A DNA stretch of 27,579 nt, from assembly GCA_029562045.1 (NCBI GenBank), contig JAKQWJ010000079.1, forward strand, positions 1 to 27,579, written 5' to 3'. The notes below the pieces were generated by a model, which was not told where the DNA came from, did not search any database, and worked only from the letters and a program-made list of their open reading frames with translations. The stretch's first letter is position 1, and each line of letters starts with the position of its first letter. This document shows positions 15,290 through 22,786 of this stretch, in pieces. The translations under genes were made by a program, and so were the position numbers. The stretch comes from Spirochaetota bacterium. GTDB lineage: Bacteria > Spirochaetota > Spirochaetia > DTKZ01.

Positions 15290-17142
15290 CACTCCTCCCT
15301 GCCCGTCACGGGGCGGAGGTACCAGGTCCGCAGGGAGCCCAGCACCTCCTCGTAGGTCATGTTGGAGAAGATGCCGTGGAGGATGATGTTGGCCGCCTTG
15401 GGGGCCCACCATTCCCACTCGTTGGCCGCCTCCACCAGGACGGAGACGACGATCGTGTCCTCCGGGTTCGGCGCGTCGTAGGGGGCGTAGGCGACGAACC
15501 AGCTGTGCCAGTGATCGTCGACACCGATCTCCCCGGTGCCGGTTTTTCCCGCCGATTTGACCGCTCCGGTGGTGATGACCACCTTGGCCGTTCCATGGGT
15601 GATGACCCGCCGCATGGCCTCCTGGACCTGGCGGAAGGTGGAGGGCCGGATCGTCGAGTTGAACAGGACTTCCCGCTCGACCTTTTCGATGATCTTTCCG
15701 GACACGGGGTCCCGCACCTCCTTGAGGAGATGGGGCTTGTAGATGACGCCCTCGTTGACCACCAGAGCCACGGCGTTGGCCATCTGCAGCGGCGTGGCGG
15801 CCAGATACCCCTGCCCTATGGACATGTTCACCGTGTCGCCCCCGACCCAGCGGGATTTGAAGATCCGCTGCTTCCAGGCCGGGCTCGGCAGGGTGCCGGG
15901 AATTTCGCCGGGGATGTCGATCCCGGTTTTTTCCCCGAGGCCGAAGCGCCGGGAGAAATCCACGATCCGCTCGACCCCCAGGTAGTCGGATCCCATGGTG
16001 TAGTAATACACGTCGCAGGACTCCGCCAGGGCGTCGTACAGGGCCAGGGAACCGTGCCCGGAATGTTTGTGGCACCGGAAAACCCGGTCTCCGTACCGGA
16101 GGGAACCGGAGCAGTGGACGGTTTTCTGCACGGGAAAGACCTCCTCCTCGATGACCGCGGTGGTGAGGATGATCTTGAAGGTGGAGGCGGGGACATACTG
16201 GGACTGGATGGCCCGGTTGATGAACGGGAAACTCGTATCCAGCGACAGATCCCGGAAGACGTTGGGGTTTCCCGAATCGTAGAAGCCGTTGGGGTCGAAG
16301 GAGGGATAGGAGACCAGGGCGAGAATTTCCCCCGTGGCGGGTTTCAGGACCACCACCGAGCCGATCCGCCTGCCCAGGGCCTTTTCGCAGAGCTTCTGTA
16401 TCCTCCGGTCGATGGTCAGAACGATGTTGCTCCCCAGACTGGGCGGCTGGTCCTCCGTCAGGGACTCCCCCACCTTCCGGCCCCGGACGTCCACGGTCCG
16501 GAACTGCTTCCCGTCTTCGCCCCGGAGAAGGTGATCGTACTGCTTTTCGATGCCGCTTTTGCCCAGGACCGACCCGAAGCTGTAGCCCTTGTTGTACAGG
16601 ACCTGCAGCTCTTCCCGGGTGATGTCGCCGACGTAGCCGAGGACATGGGCCAGGGACTCTTTCTCCACGTAGTTGCGGATGGGCTTGTTCCTCCAGGTCA
16701 CCCCGGGGAACTCGTCGATCCGCTCGGCGATGTGGGTGATGGTTTCCATGGAGATGCCGCTCTTGATTTCCACCGGCTGGTAGAGGTCGGCGTAGTTCGG
16801 CGGAATCTTGCGTTCGATATCCTCGACCTTCAGGGACAGGTAATCCGCCAGACGGCGGTAGAGATCCTGCCTGCCCTCCTCCGGGACCTCTCCGGGGATG
16901 ATGTCGATGGCGAAGGAGTCGATGTTGGACACGATGGGAGCGTCGAAGTTCCTGTCGTATATTTCCCCCCGCCGGGCGTAGATGGGGATGCTTCTCTGGG
17001 TAACCTGGGTCGCCTTTTTCTGGTAGAGCTCCCCGTTGACGATCTGCAGGTTAAAGAGGTACAGCGTGTAGAGAAAAAAGGTCGAAAAAACCACGGCTCC
17101 GAGAAAATGTATCCGGGTTCTGGGGGCGGCGCTCTCTCTCAT
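15289..17142 (-). CDS. mrdA: Penicillin-binding protein 2 (elongation transpeptidase)
   Basis: PBP2 cross-links new peptidoglycan during rod elongation and stimulates RodA. The 617-residue protein has a single N-terminal membrane anchor (about 13-31), a pedestal domain (ARRGEIYDRNFDAPIVSN; NYVEKESLAHVLGYVG) and a transpeptidase domain. The active-site motifs are STFK with nucleophile Ser320 and Lys323, SCD at 375-377 in the SxN position, and KTG at 533-535 (SAGKTGTGE). Asp rather than Asn in the second motif is seen in PBP2 enzymes. The start ATG at 17142 is 6 bases after the mreD stop, with only a weak ribosome-binding site, so coupling to mreD is likely. Beta-lactams of the mecillinam type would be expected to target it. 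Confidence 0.96.
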   Translation of the reverse strand: MRESAAPRTRIHFLGAVVFSTFFLYTLYLFNLQIVNGELYQKKATQVTQRSIPIYARRGEIYDRNFDAPIVSNIDSFAIDIIPGEVPEEGRQDLYRRLADYLSLKVEDIERKIPPNYADLYQPVEIKSGISMETITHIAERIDEFPGVTWRNKPIRNYVEKESLAHVLGYVGDITREELQVLYNKGYSFGSVLGKSGIEKQYDHLLRGEDGKQFRTVDVRGRKVGESLTEDQPPSLGSNIVLTIDRRIQKLCEKALGRRIGSVVVLKPATGEILALVSYPSFDPNGFYDSGNPNVFRDLSLDTSFPFINRAIQSQYVPASTFKIILTTAVIEEEVFPVQKTVHCSGSLRYGDRVFRCHKHSGHGSLALYDALAESCDVYYYTMGSDYLGVERIVDFSRRFGLGEKTGIDIPGEIPGTLPSPAWKQRIFKSRWVGGDTVNMSIGQGYLAATPLQMANAVALVVNEGVIYKPHLLKEVRDPVSGKIIEKVEREVLFNSTIRPSTFRQVQEAMRRVITHGTAKVVITTGAVKSAGKTGTGEIGVDDHWHSWFVAYAPYDAPNPEDTIVVSVLVEAANEWEWWAPKAANIILHGIFSNMTYEEVLGSLRTWYLRPVTGREE

Positions 17143-17148
17143 CCCGGG

Positions 17149-17646
17149 CTACCTGTCGAACTCCCGGGGCTTGAGGAAGGGGAAAAGCCTGAGCAGGGCG
17201 AACACCACGGGAGAGAGAGCGATGTTATACCCGATTTCGATGAGGGTTTTCCAGGAAAAGACCCCGCCCGACCCCAGGGGAAGGGAGAACAGGGCCGCAA
17301 GAATGCCGGCGGCCAGGGCCTTGACGATTCCGGCCAGCCCCACCATCAGCATGGGCATCAGGAAGGCCCCGATGAACACCACCCCCCGGGAGAAGCCCGC
17401 CAGGTAGCCGATCAGGGTCTTCAGCAGGGCGTGAAACCCCAGAGGCGCCAGGCTCAGAAAATCCTCGATCAGGCCCCCGGCGAAGCCTAGGCTCTGGCCG
17501 TGCAGTCTGCCGTTCTGGTTGGCCAGGTACACCACGGCCATCAGGGAGAGGTCGGGAACGACCCCGCAGATGGCGATGTAATGCATGACCGTGGACTGCA
17601 GCAGTATCAGTACCGCCGTCACCGCAATGGATGCGAAAAGAAGCAT
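17149..17646 (-). CDS. mreD: Rod shape-determining protein MreD
   Basis: MreD is the polytopic membrane part of the elongation complex. The 165-residue length is normal. About five hydrophobic segments are visible, with the MreD-like N terminus (TAVLILLQSTVMHYIAICGV, PDLSLMAVVYLA) and the family motif GFAGGLIEDFLSLAPLGFHA. The start ATG directly follows the mreC stop (TAGATG), so the two are coupled. An AGGA in the end of mreC serves as ribosome-binding site. Position between mreC and mrdA confirms the call. Confidence 0.94.
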   Translation of the reverse strand: MLLFASIAVTAVLILLQSTVMHYIAICGVVPDLSLMAVVYLANQNGRLHGQSLGFAGGLIEDFLSLAPLGFHALLKTLIGYLAGFSRGVVFIGAFLMPMLMVGLAGIVKALAAGILAALFSLPLGSGGVFSWKTLIEIGYNIALSPVVFALLRLFPFLKPREFDR

Positions 17647-18486
17647 CTATTTTTCCTCGCTCCACAGGATGTACACGTATTCCAGGCGGGCGAAATCGAT
17701 GATCGGCTCGATCTCCAGCTCCAGGGACGTGTCGTAATCCCGGGCGTGGATGGTTTTCACCGATCCGATGTAGATCCCCGGGGGGAAGAGGGAGTTCATC
17801 CCCGAGGTTACCACCAGATCTCCGTACCGGATGTTGGCCCGCACGTAACGCCGCACATAGCGCATCAGGATCGTGTCGTCCCCGACCCCGTTGACCAGCC
17901 CCTCGTACCGGGATTGCAGGAGGCGGGCGGCGACGAAGGAGCCGGGATCCTGGAGGGGGCGGATCGTCGAAGCGGTGAGGCCCACATCGGCGACTTTTCC
18001 CACCAGCCCCTGCCGGCCTTCCTGAATCGCCACCACGGGCATGTTCTTCCGTATTCCCGCGGCGCTGCCCTTGTTGACGGTTATCGTGGAATGATAGTTC
18101 TGCGGGTCCTTGCCGATGACCCGGGCGGGGATGTTCCGGTACTCCAGGCCCCGGGAGAAGGCCAGCACCTCCTTGAGGCTCCTGTTTTCCTCTTCCAGGT
18201 GCTGAAGGTCCTTTTCGATCCTCTCGTAATGCTCCAGCCGCTCCAGGGCCGCGGCGTAATCCTGCTTGAGCCGGCCCAGGACCCGGATGGAGCCCGCAGT
18301 CTCGACGAAAAACGATGTCACCGCGGAGCTCCCCCGCTGGAACAGCGCGAAAACCGACAGCCCCAGCTCCTTGGGCTTCAGAATGAGGTTCTTCGTCGAA
18401 AACCCCAGGGCGAGGAGGCAGAAGAGGATGTACCCGAACAGCAGGCTCTCGGGCTTGTGTTTCGCGAAAAACCTTTTCCCCCGCAT
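17647..18486 (-). CDS. mreC: Rod shape-determining protein MreC
   Basis: MreC is a bitopic protein that links MreB filaments to PBP2 and RodA and activates them. The 279 residues comprise one transmembrane helix (about 14-31), a coiled coil (about 68-105; KQDYAAALERLEHYERIEKD) and a periplasmic beta-rich domain. That domain contains GLVGKVADVGLTASTIRPLQ and TSGMNSLFPPGIYIGSV, both family signatures. The frame stays open far upstream across mreB, but the ATG at 18486 gives a normal N terminus just after the mreB stop. Only a G-rich stretch precedes it, and a GTG six bases earlier is an alternative start. Confidence 0.93.
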   Translation of the reverse strand: MRGKRFFAKHKPESLLFGYILFCLLALGFSTKNLILKPKELGLSVFALFQRGSSAVTSFFVETAGSIRVLGRLKQDYAAALERLEHYERIEKDLQHLEEENRSLKEVLAFSRGLEYRNIPARVIGKDPQNYHSTITVNKGSAAGIRKNMPVVAIQEGRQGLVGKVADVGLTASTIRPLQDPGSFVAARLLQSRYEGLVNGVGDDTILMRYVRRYVRANIRYGDLVVTSGMNSLFPPGIYIGSVKTIHARDYDTSLELEIEPIIDFARLEYVYILWSEEK

Positions 18487-18503
18487 CCCCACAACCCGCC
18501 CCG

Positions 18504-19547
18504 TCAGGTGTTCAGGTTGTTGTAGATGTTTCGGGAGTTGCGCATGCCCTTGGCGTAGTCGAAATACATGCCGCCGCCCAGGGCCACGCAGTTCAGGGGA
18601 TCCTCCGCCAGGATCACGGGGACCCCGGTTTCCTTGGAAATGAGCCGGGGCAGTCCCTTGAGGAGCGACCCGCCCCCGGTCATGACGATCCCCCTCTCCA
18701 CGATGTCCGCCGCCAGTTCCGGCGGAGTCTGCCCCAGAGTCCTCTTGATCTCCTCGACGATGGCGTTGATGGGCTCCTGCAGCGCCTCCCGGACCTCCAC
18801 AGAGTCGATCTCCAGGCGCCGGGGCAGACCGGTGATGGCGTCGGTGCCCTTTATCTCCATCTTCTCGATCTTCTTGTCCGGCGAGGCGTTTCCGATGGTC
18901 ATTTTCAGATTTTCCGCCGTCTGGTCCCCCACGATGAGATTGTGGACGGTCCGCACATGCTTGATGATGGCCTCGTCGAACTCGTCCCCCGCCAGGCGGA
19001 TGGCGTTGGTCACCACCATTCCCCCCAGGGATATGACCGAAATTTCCGTGGTGCCCCCGCCGATGTCGCAGATCATGTGGCCCGCGGGTTCGAAAATCGG
19101 GATGTTCGCCCCGATGGCGGCGGCCAGGGACTCGTCGATGACCTTGACCTCCCGGGCTCCGGCCTTGTAGGCGCTTTCCTCCACCGCCCGCCGTTCCACC
19201 TCGGTGATGCAGGAGGGCACCCCGATGACCATCCGGGGTTTGACGAACCATTTCCGGGGAAGCACGGTGGAGATGAAATAGCGGATCATCTTCTCGGTGG
19301 TTTCCAGGTCCGCGATGACCCCGTCCCGCAGCGGGCGGATGGCGATGATGTCGCCGGGGGTTTTCCAGAGCATCCGTTTCGCCTCCCGTCCCACCGCCAG
19401 CACCCGCCGGGTGCCCCGCTCCACCGCCACCACCGATGGTTCGTTGACGACGATCCCCTTGCCCTTGATGTAAATGAGGGTGTTGCAGGTCCCCAGGTCT
19501 ATGCCGATGTCGGTGGAAAACGCGCTATAGAAATTGCCGAAAGCCAT
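18504..19547 (-). CDS. mreB: Rod shape-determining protein MreB (actin homologue)
   Basis: MreB forms membrane-bound ATP-dependent filaments that steer the elongation machinery around the cell. The 347-residue length is standard. The actin-fold motifs are all present: phosphate 1 (DIGIDLGTCNTLIYIKGKG), phosphate 2 (CDIGGGTTEISVISLGG) and the adenosine motif (GIVMTGGGSLLKGL). The N terminus (MAFGNFYSAFST) has no obvious amphipathic helix longer than a few residues. GGAGG lies 4 bases before the ATG at 19547. The gene sits 18 bases after the TPR gene and 17 bases before mreC. Confidence 0.98.
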   Translation of the reverse strand: MAFGNFYSAFSTDIGIDLGTCNTLIYIKGKGIVVNEPSVVAVERGTRRVLAVGREAKRMLWKTPGDIIAIRPLRDGVIADLETTEKMIRYFISTVLPRKWFVKPRMVIGVPSCITEVERRAVEESAYKAGAREVKVIDESLAAAIGANIPIFEPAGHMICDIGGGTTEISVISLGGMVVTNAIRLAGDEFDEAIIKHVRTVHNLIVGDQTAENLKMTIGNASPDKKIEKMEIKGTDAITGLPRRLEIDSVEVREALQEPINAIVEEIKRTLGQTPPELAADIVERGIVMTGGGSLLKGLPRLISKETGVPVILAEDPLNCVALGGGMYFDYAKGMRNSRNIYNNLNT

Positions 19548-19565
19548 TGGTCCTCCAAAAGAAAG

Positions 19566-20516
19566 CTAATTGTATAAACGGCGCAGGGCCCCGAAATGGT
19601 TCGGGTCGATGCGCAGCGCCCTTCTATAATACGCCCGGGCTTTTACCCCGTCCCCCAGGGCCGCGTACACCTCGCCGAGATGAAAGTGGGTATCCGGACT
19701 CTGGGGGTTCATTTCCAGGACCTTCAGGTACTGCTCCTCCGACTTGATGTACTCCTTGTTCTGGAAATAGATGTCCCCCAGCAGAAACCGGGCCTTCTCG
19801 GTGAGGAGCGGATCCTGGGACTTGTTGACGGCCCGCATCAGGTACTCCTCCGAGGAGGCCTTGTCCCCCAGCTGATAGTAGGTCTGGGCCAGGGTCAGAA
19901 ACAGCAGGTCCGAGGGGTTGTTCTCCCCGGCCTTCAGGAAATACTTCAGGCTCTCCCCGTACTCCCCCAGACTGCTGAAGGCCAGCCCCAGGTACTCGTA
20001 GGAGTCCTGGCCGATGTATTTCTCCTGGATGGAATCCAGCATGTACCGGGCGGACAGGTCCGCGTAGTGCAGGCCCTTGTGGTAATAGGACTTTCCCAGA
20101 ATGTAGTCTGCTTCGCCCCGAAGGGGGGGGCGGGAATGCAGCTTGGCCCGGCGCAGCGATTTGACGGCCGCGTCGATGTAGAAGATCTTGTCCTCCGCGG
20201 AGGTCTGGTTGACTCCGGTGTAGAAATTGGCGAAGCCGTTGAACACCAGGGCGTGAGGGTCCATGGGGTTCTTTTTCAGAATCGAATCGGTGACCCGGAT
20301 TATTTCGCCGTAGTTTTTCTCTTCCCAGAGAAGGCGGATCGTTTTATGGTCCACCGCGTCGGACGACGAGACATACCGGAGGCCCAGCCGGTAGAGCGCC
20401 GTCCCTCCGGCGAAGGCCGCGGCGGAGCCGGCGAGGAGGACGAGGATTTTCAGAATTTTTGCCCTTCTCCGCTGTTTGTTCGGCGTGAAGTTGAATCTAT
20501 TTTGTGGAAGCATCAT
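19566..20516 (-). CDS. Membrane-anchored TPR protein heading the mre operon
   Basis: The 316-residue protein has a basic N terminus (KQRRRAK), one transmembrane helix (about 21-43) and a domain of TPR repeats. Clear repeats include YEYLGLAFSSLGEYGESLKY, LFLTLAQTYYQLGDKASSEE, ARFLLGDIYFQNKEYIKSEE, and DTHFHLGEVYAALGDGVKAR ending YYRRALRIDPNH. TPRs bind partner proteins; being first in the mreBCD-mrdA-rodA operon suggests a scaffold role in elongation, but that is inference. The frame is open far upstream, and an ATG at 20534 is in frame. That ATG overlaps the -10 box (TTTAATG) and so should not be transcribed. I therefore chose the ATG at 20516, which is followed directly by another ATG. AGGG about nine bases upstream is the only ribosome-binding candidate. 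Confidence 0.85.
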   Translation of the reverse strand: MMLPQNRFNFTPNKQRRRAKILKILVLLAGSAAAFAGGTALYRLGLRYVSSSDAVDHKTIRLLWEEKNYGEIIRVTDSILKKNPMDPHALVFNGFANFYTGVNQTSAEDKIFYIDAAVKSLRRAKLHSRPPLRGEADYILGKSYYHKGLHYADLSARYMLDSIQEKYIGQDSYEYLGLAFSSLGEYGESLKYFLKAGENNPSDLLFLTLAQTYYQLGDKASSEEYLMRAVNKSQDPLLTEKARFLLGDIYFQNKEYIKSEEQYLKVLEMNPQSPDTHFHLGEVYAALGDGVKARAYYRRALRIDPNHFGALRRLYN

Positions 20517-20532
20517 AATGGCGGCCCTGGAC

Positions 20533-20561
20533 ATTAAAAAATTTTTTCTATAAAAAGTCAA
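20533..20561 (-). promoter_or_regulatory. Promoter of the TPR-mreBCD-mrdA-rodA operon
   Basis: Read on the minus strand, TTGACT (20561-20556) and TTTAAT (20538-20533) are separated by a 17-base A/T-rich spacer; each box is one base off consensus. Transcription should start near 20525, leaving about 8-10 bases before the ATG at 20516. This is the most A/T-rich spot in the window and lies between two divergent operons. Confidence 0.75.
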
Positions 20562-20599
20562 TCTATCGGGACGGCTTCTACCCCACGATTGTCCGTTCA

Positions 20600-20608
20600 T
20601 GGTATCAT
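20600..20608 (+). promoter_or_regulatory. Possible extended -10 promoter of the first EF-G gene
   Basis: TGGTATCAT fits an extended -10 (TGn plus a hexamer one base off TATAAT). No -35 box is visible at the right distance. Transcription would begin near 20615, giving a short leader that just includes the GGAG at 20615-20618. Confidence 0.35.
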
Positions 20609-20627
20609 GATTTCGGAGTACCGCAAC

Positions 20628-22658
20628 ATGAAATTGGAAGATCTGAGAAATATCGGGATCATGGCGCACATCGACGCGGGGAAGACCACCACCACGGAGA
20701 GAATTCTCTTTTTCACCGGAAAAAGCCATAAAATCGGGGAAGTGGACGACGGCGAAGCCACCATGGACTGGATGGAGCAGGAGCAGGACCGGGGAATCAC
20801 CATTTCCGCCGCCGCCACCACCTGCTTCTGGAAGGAAAAGCAGATCAACATCATCGACACCCCGGGGCATGTGGATTTCACCGCCGAGGTGGAACGCTCC
20901 CTGCGGGTTCTGGACGGAGCGGTGGCGGTGTTCTGCGCCGTCGGCGGGGTGGAGCCCCAATCGGAAACGGTCTGGCATCAGGCGGACACCTATCAGGTCC
21001 CGCGCATCGCCTATGTCAACAAGATGGACCGGATCGGGGCGAATTTTCTCGCCGTGGTGGACGAGATCGCCAAGAAGCTGGGGGCCAGCCCTCTGCCGGT
21101 GCAGCTTCCCATCGGCAGCGAGTCCGGCTTCGCGGGGGTCATTGACCTGCTGTCCATGAAGGAGATACGCTGGGACCGGGATCCGGAGGCCCCGGAGGGG
21201 GTGGAGGGGGCTCTTTCGGCGGAGAATCTGCCCCGGGCCCGGGAATGGCGGGAGTCGCTGATCGACAAGCTGTCGGCCTTCTCCGACGAGATCACCGAAC
21301 TGTACCTCGACGGCAGGGACATCCCCGTGGATCTGATCCGGAAAACCCTGCGCAAGGCCACGGTGGGCCGAAAAATCGTTCCCGTCCTCTGCGGGTCTTC
21401 CCTGCGGGACATGGGCGTCCAGCCCCTCCTGGACGCCATCGTGGATTACCTCCCCTCCCCCCTGGACCTTCCCCCGGTGACGGCGCACCACGCCAAAAAG
21501 GACGAGGCGGTGCAGCTGGCCTGCGACCCCGGAGGGCATCCCGCGGCCCTGGTTTTCAAGATCCAGACCGAGCGGGAAGCCGGCGCCCTGTCCTATATCC
21601 GGGTCTACTCCGGGACCTTCCGGAACGGCGCGGCGGTCTACAATGTCAACAAAAAAAAGCGGGAGAGAATAAACCGGCTGGTGCGGATGCATGCCAACCG
21701 GACCGAGCCGCTGGAGAGCGTGTCCGCCGGCGAGATCGCCACCGTTGTGGGGTTCAAACTCACCCAGACCGGAGACACCATCGGCAGCGAGGGTTTCCCC
21801 GTTCTTCTGGAAAAGATGCACTTCCCCGAACCGGTGATCTCCGTTTCCATCGAGCCCAGAACCCTGTCGGAGAGAAAGAGGCTTCTGGAGGTCCTGCAGA
21901 TACTGGAGCGGGAGGACCCCACCTTCCTCACCCGGGAAAACCCCGAAACCGGGGAGATCATCATCTCCGGCATGGGGGAGCTGCATATCGAGGTCCTGGT
22001 GACCCGGGTGGTCAAGGATTTCCGGGTGGAGGCGAAGGTGGGCAAGCCCCAGGTCACCTACCGGGAGAGCATCGGCGAGAAGGTCACCCACACCGAGAAG
22101 TTCCACCGGGTTCTGGCGGGGAAGGACAACGACGCGGAGATCACCATCACCGTGGAGCCCCTGCCCCGGGGTTCGGGAAACCGCTTCAGCTCCCTGCTGA
22201 GACCCGGCGCGCTTCCGGAGGAACTCCGGGACGCGGTGGAGAGGGGAATACAGGGGGCGCTGTCATCGGGGATCATGTACGGCTACCCGGCCTACGACAT
22301 CGGGGTGACGCTGGTTTCGGCGGTGTACAACCAGAACAGCTCCACCGAGTTCGCTTTCGAGGCCGCCGCCTCGCTGGGCTTCGACAACGCCTGCCGCGAT
22401 GCCGGCCCGCTGCTGCTGGAGCCCATCATGGCGGTGGACATCATGTGCCCCAAGGAGTTCCTGGGAGATGTCCTGAACACCGTCACCGCCCGGGGCGGCA
22501 TCATCCAGAGCCTGGACTCCCGGCCCACCCTGGAGCATGTCCGGGCCCAGGCCCCCATGGAAAAGATGTTCGGCTACACCACGGCGCTGCGGAGCATCAC
22601 CCAGGGGCGGGGCACCTTTGCCATGGAGTTTTCCCACTTCGAGGGCAAATCCGGCTGA
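20628..22658 (+). CDS. fusA: Elongation factor G, recycling type (EF-G2/spdEFG2-like)
   Basis: EF-G family GTPases drive translocation or, with RRF, split post-termination ribosomes. This 676-residue protein has intact GTPase motifs: G1 AHIDAGKT (13-20), switch I RGITI (55-59), G3 DTPGH (77-81, catalytic His81) and NKMD (131-134). Domain V ends QGRGTFAMEFSHF. Domain IV lacks the GGRGQ-type tip loop of translocating EF-G. At that place it reads FHRVLAGKDNDAEITITVEP, like the mitochondrial EF-G2 (GFM2) and the spirochaete EF-G2 that act in recycling. I therefore infer a recycling factor, with the translocase encoded elsewhere. The start is the ATG at 20628 with GGAG 9 bases upstream; the frame opens earlier, at a TTG, but without such a site. 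The symbol fusA is generic for the family. Confidence 0.9.
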   Translation: MKLEDLRNIGIMAHIDAGKTTTTERILFFTGKSHKIGEVDDGEATMDWMEQEQDRGITISAAATTCFWKEKQINIIDTPGHVDFTAEVERSLRVLDGAVAVFCAVGGVEPQSETVWHQADTYQVPRIAYVNKMDRIGANFLAVVDEIAKKLGASPLPVQLPIGSESGFAGVIDLLSMKEIRWDRDPEAPEGVEGALSAENLPRAREWRESLIDKLSAFSDEITELYLDGRDIPVDLIRKTLRKATVGRKIVPVLCGSSLRDMGVQPLLDAIVDYLPSPLDLPPVTAHHAKKDEAVQLACDPGGHPAALVFKIQTEREAGALSYIRVYSGTFRNGAAVYNVNKKKRERINRLVRMHANRTEPLESVSAGEIATVVGFKLTQTGDTIGSEGFPVLLEKMHFPEPVISVSIEPRTLSERKRLLEVLQILEREDPTFLTRENPETGEIIISGMGELHIEVLVTRVVKDFRVEAKVGKPQVTYRESIGEKVTHTEKFHRVLAGKDNDAEITITVEPLPRGSGNRFSSLLRPGALPEELRDAVERGIQGALSSGIMYGYPAYDIGVTLVSAVYNQNSSTEFAFEAAASLGFDNACRDAGPLLLEPIMAVDIMCPKEFLGDVLNTVTARGGIIQSLDSRPTLEHVRAQAPMEKMFGYTTALRSITQGRGTFAMEFSHFEGKSG

Positions 22659-22684
22659 CGGCGGGGGCGGGAACGATATTCTCC

Positions 22685-22714
22685 TTGACAACCGGCGGAG
22701 GCCGCCCATATAGT
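22685..22714 (+). promoter_or_regulatory. Promoter of the EF-G II gene, with a palindrome in the spacer
   Basis: A perfect TTGACA at 22685-22690 is followed after 18 bases by TATAGT at 22709-22714. The spacer contains the inverted repeat GGCGG (22694-22698), AGG, CCGCC (22702-22706). The predicted leader is about 65 bases and includes a strong AAGGAG before the gene. The palindrome could be an operator or chance in GC-rich DNA. Confidence 0.65.
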
Positions 22715-22786
22715 TAAGAAAATTCATCCTTCTATGGGTTCCCTCCGTTCGAGTCCCATGGATTATGGAAAGGGAAGGAGATCGTT

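Noticed and set aside
11969..15355. An 1128-codon open frame on the plus strand opposite the radical SAM and rodA genes
   Set aside because: It is antisense to two well-conserved genes, its product is a low-complexity Gly/Pro/Glu/Gln mix, and long antisense frames are expected with GC-rich codon use.
13979..16075. A 698-residue reading of RodA starting at 16075
   Set aside because: The extra N-terminal part is a shadow of mrdA; the ATG at 15289 has a strong ribosome-binding site and gives normal RodA length.
15376..17490. A 704-codon open frame opposite mrdA and mreD
   Set aside because: Antisense to strongly conserved cell-wall genes; composition is typical of GC-rich shadow frames.
22747..22760. 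A tRNA-like T-loop (GTTCGAGTCC) before the EF-G II gene
   Set aside because: The flanking stem does not pair, and there is no anticodon arm, D arm or acceptor stem nearby.
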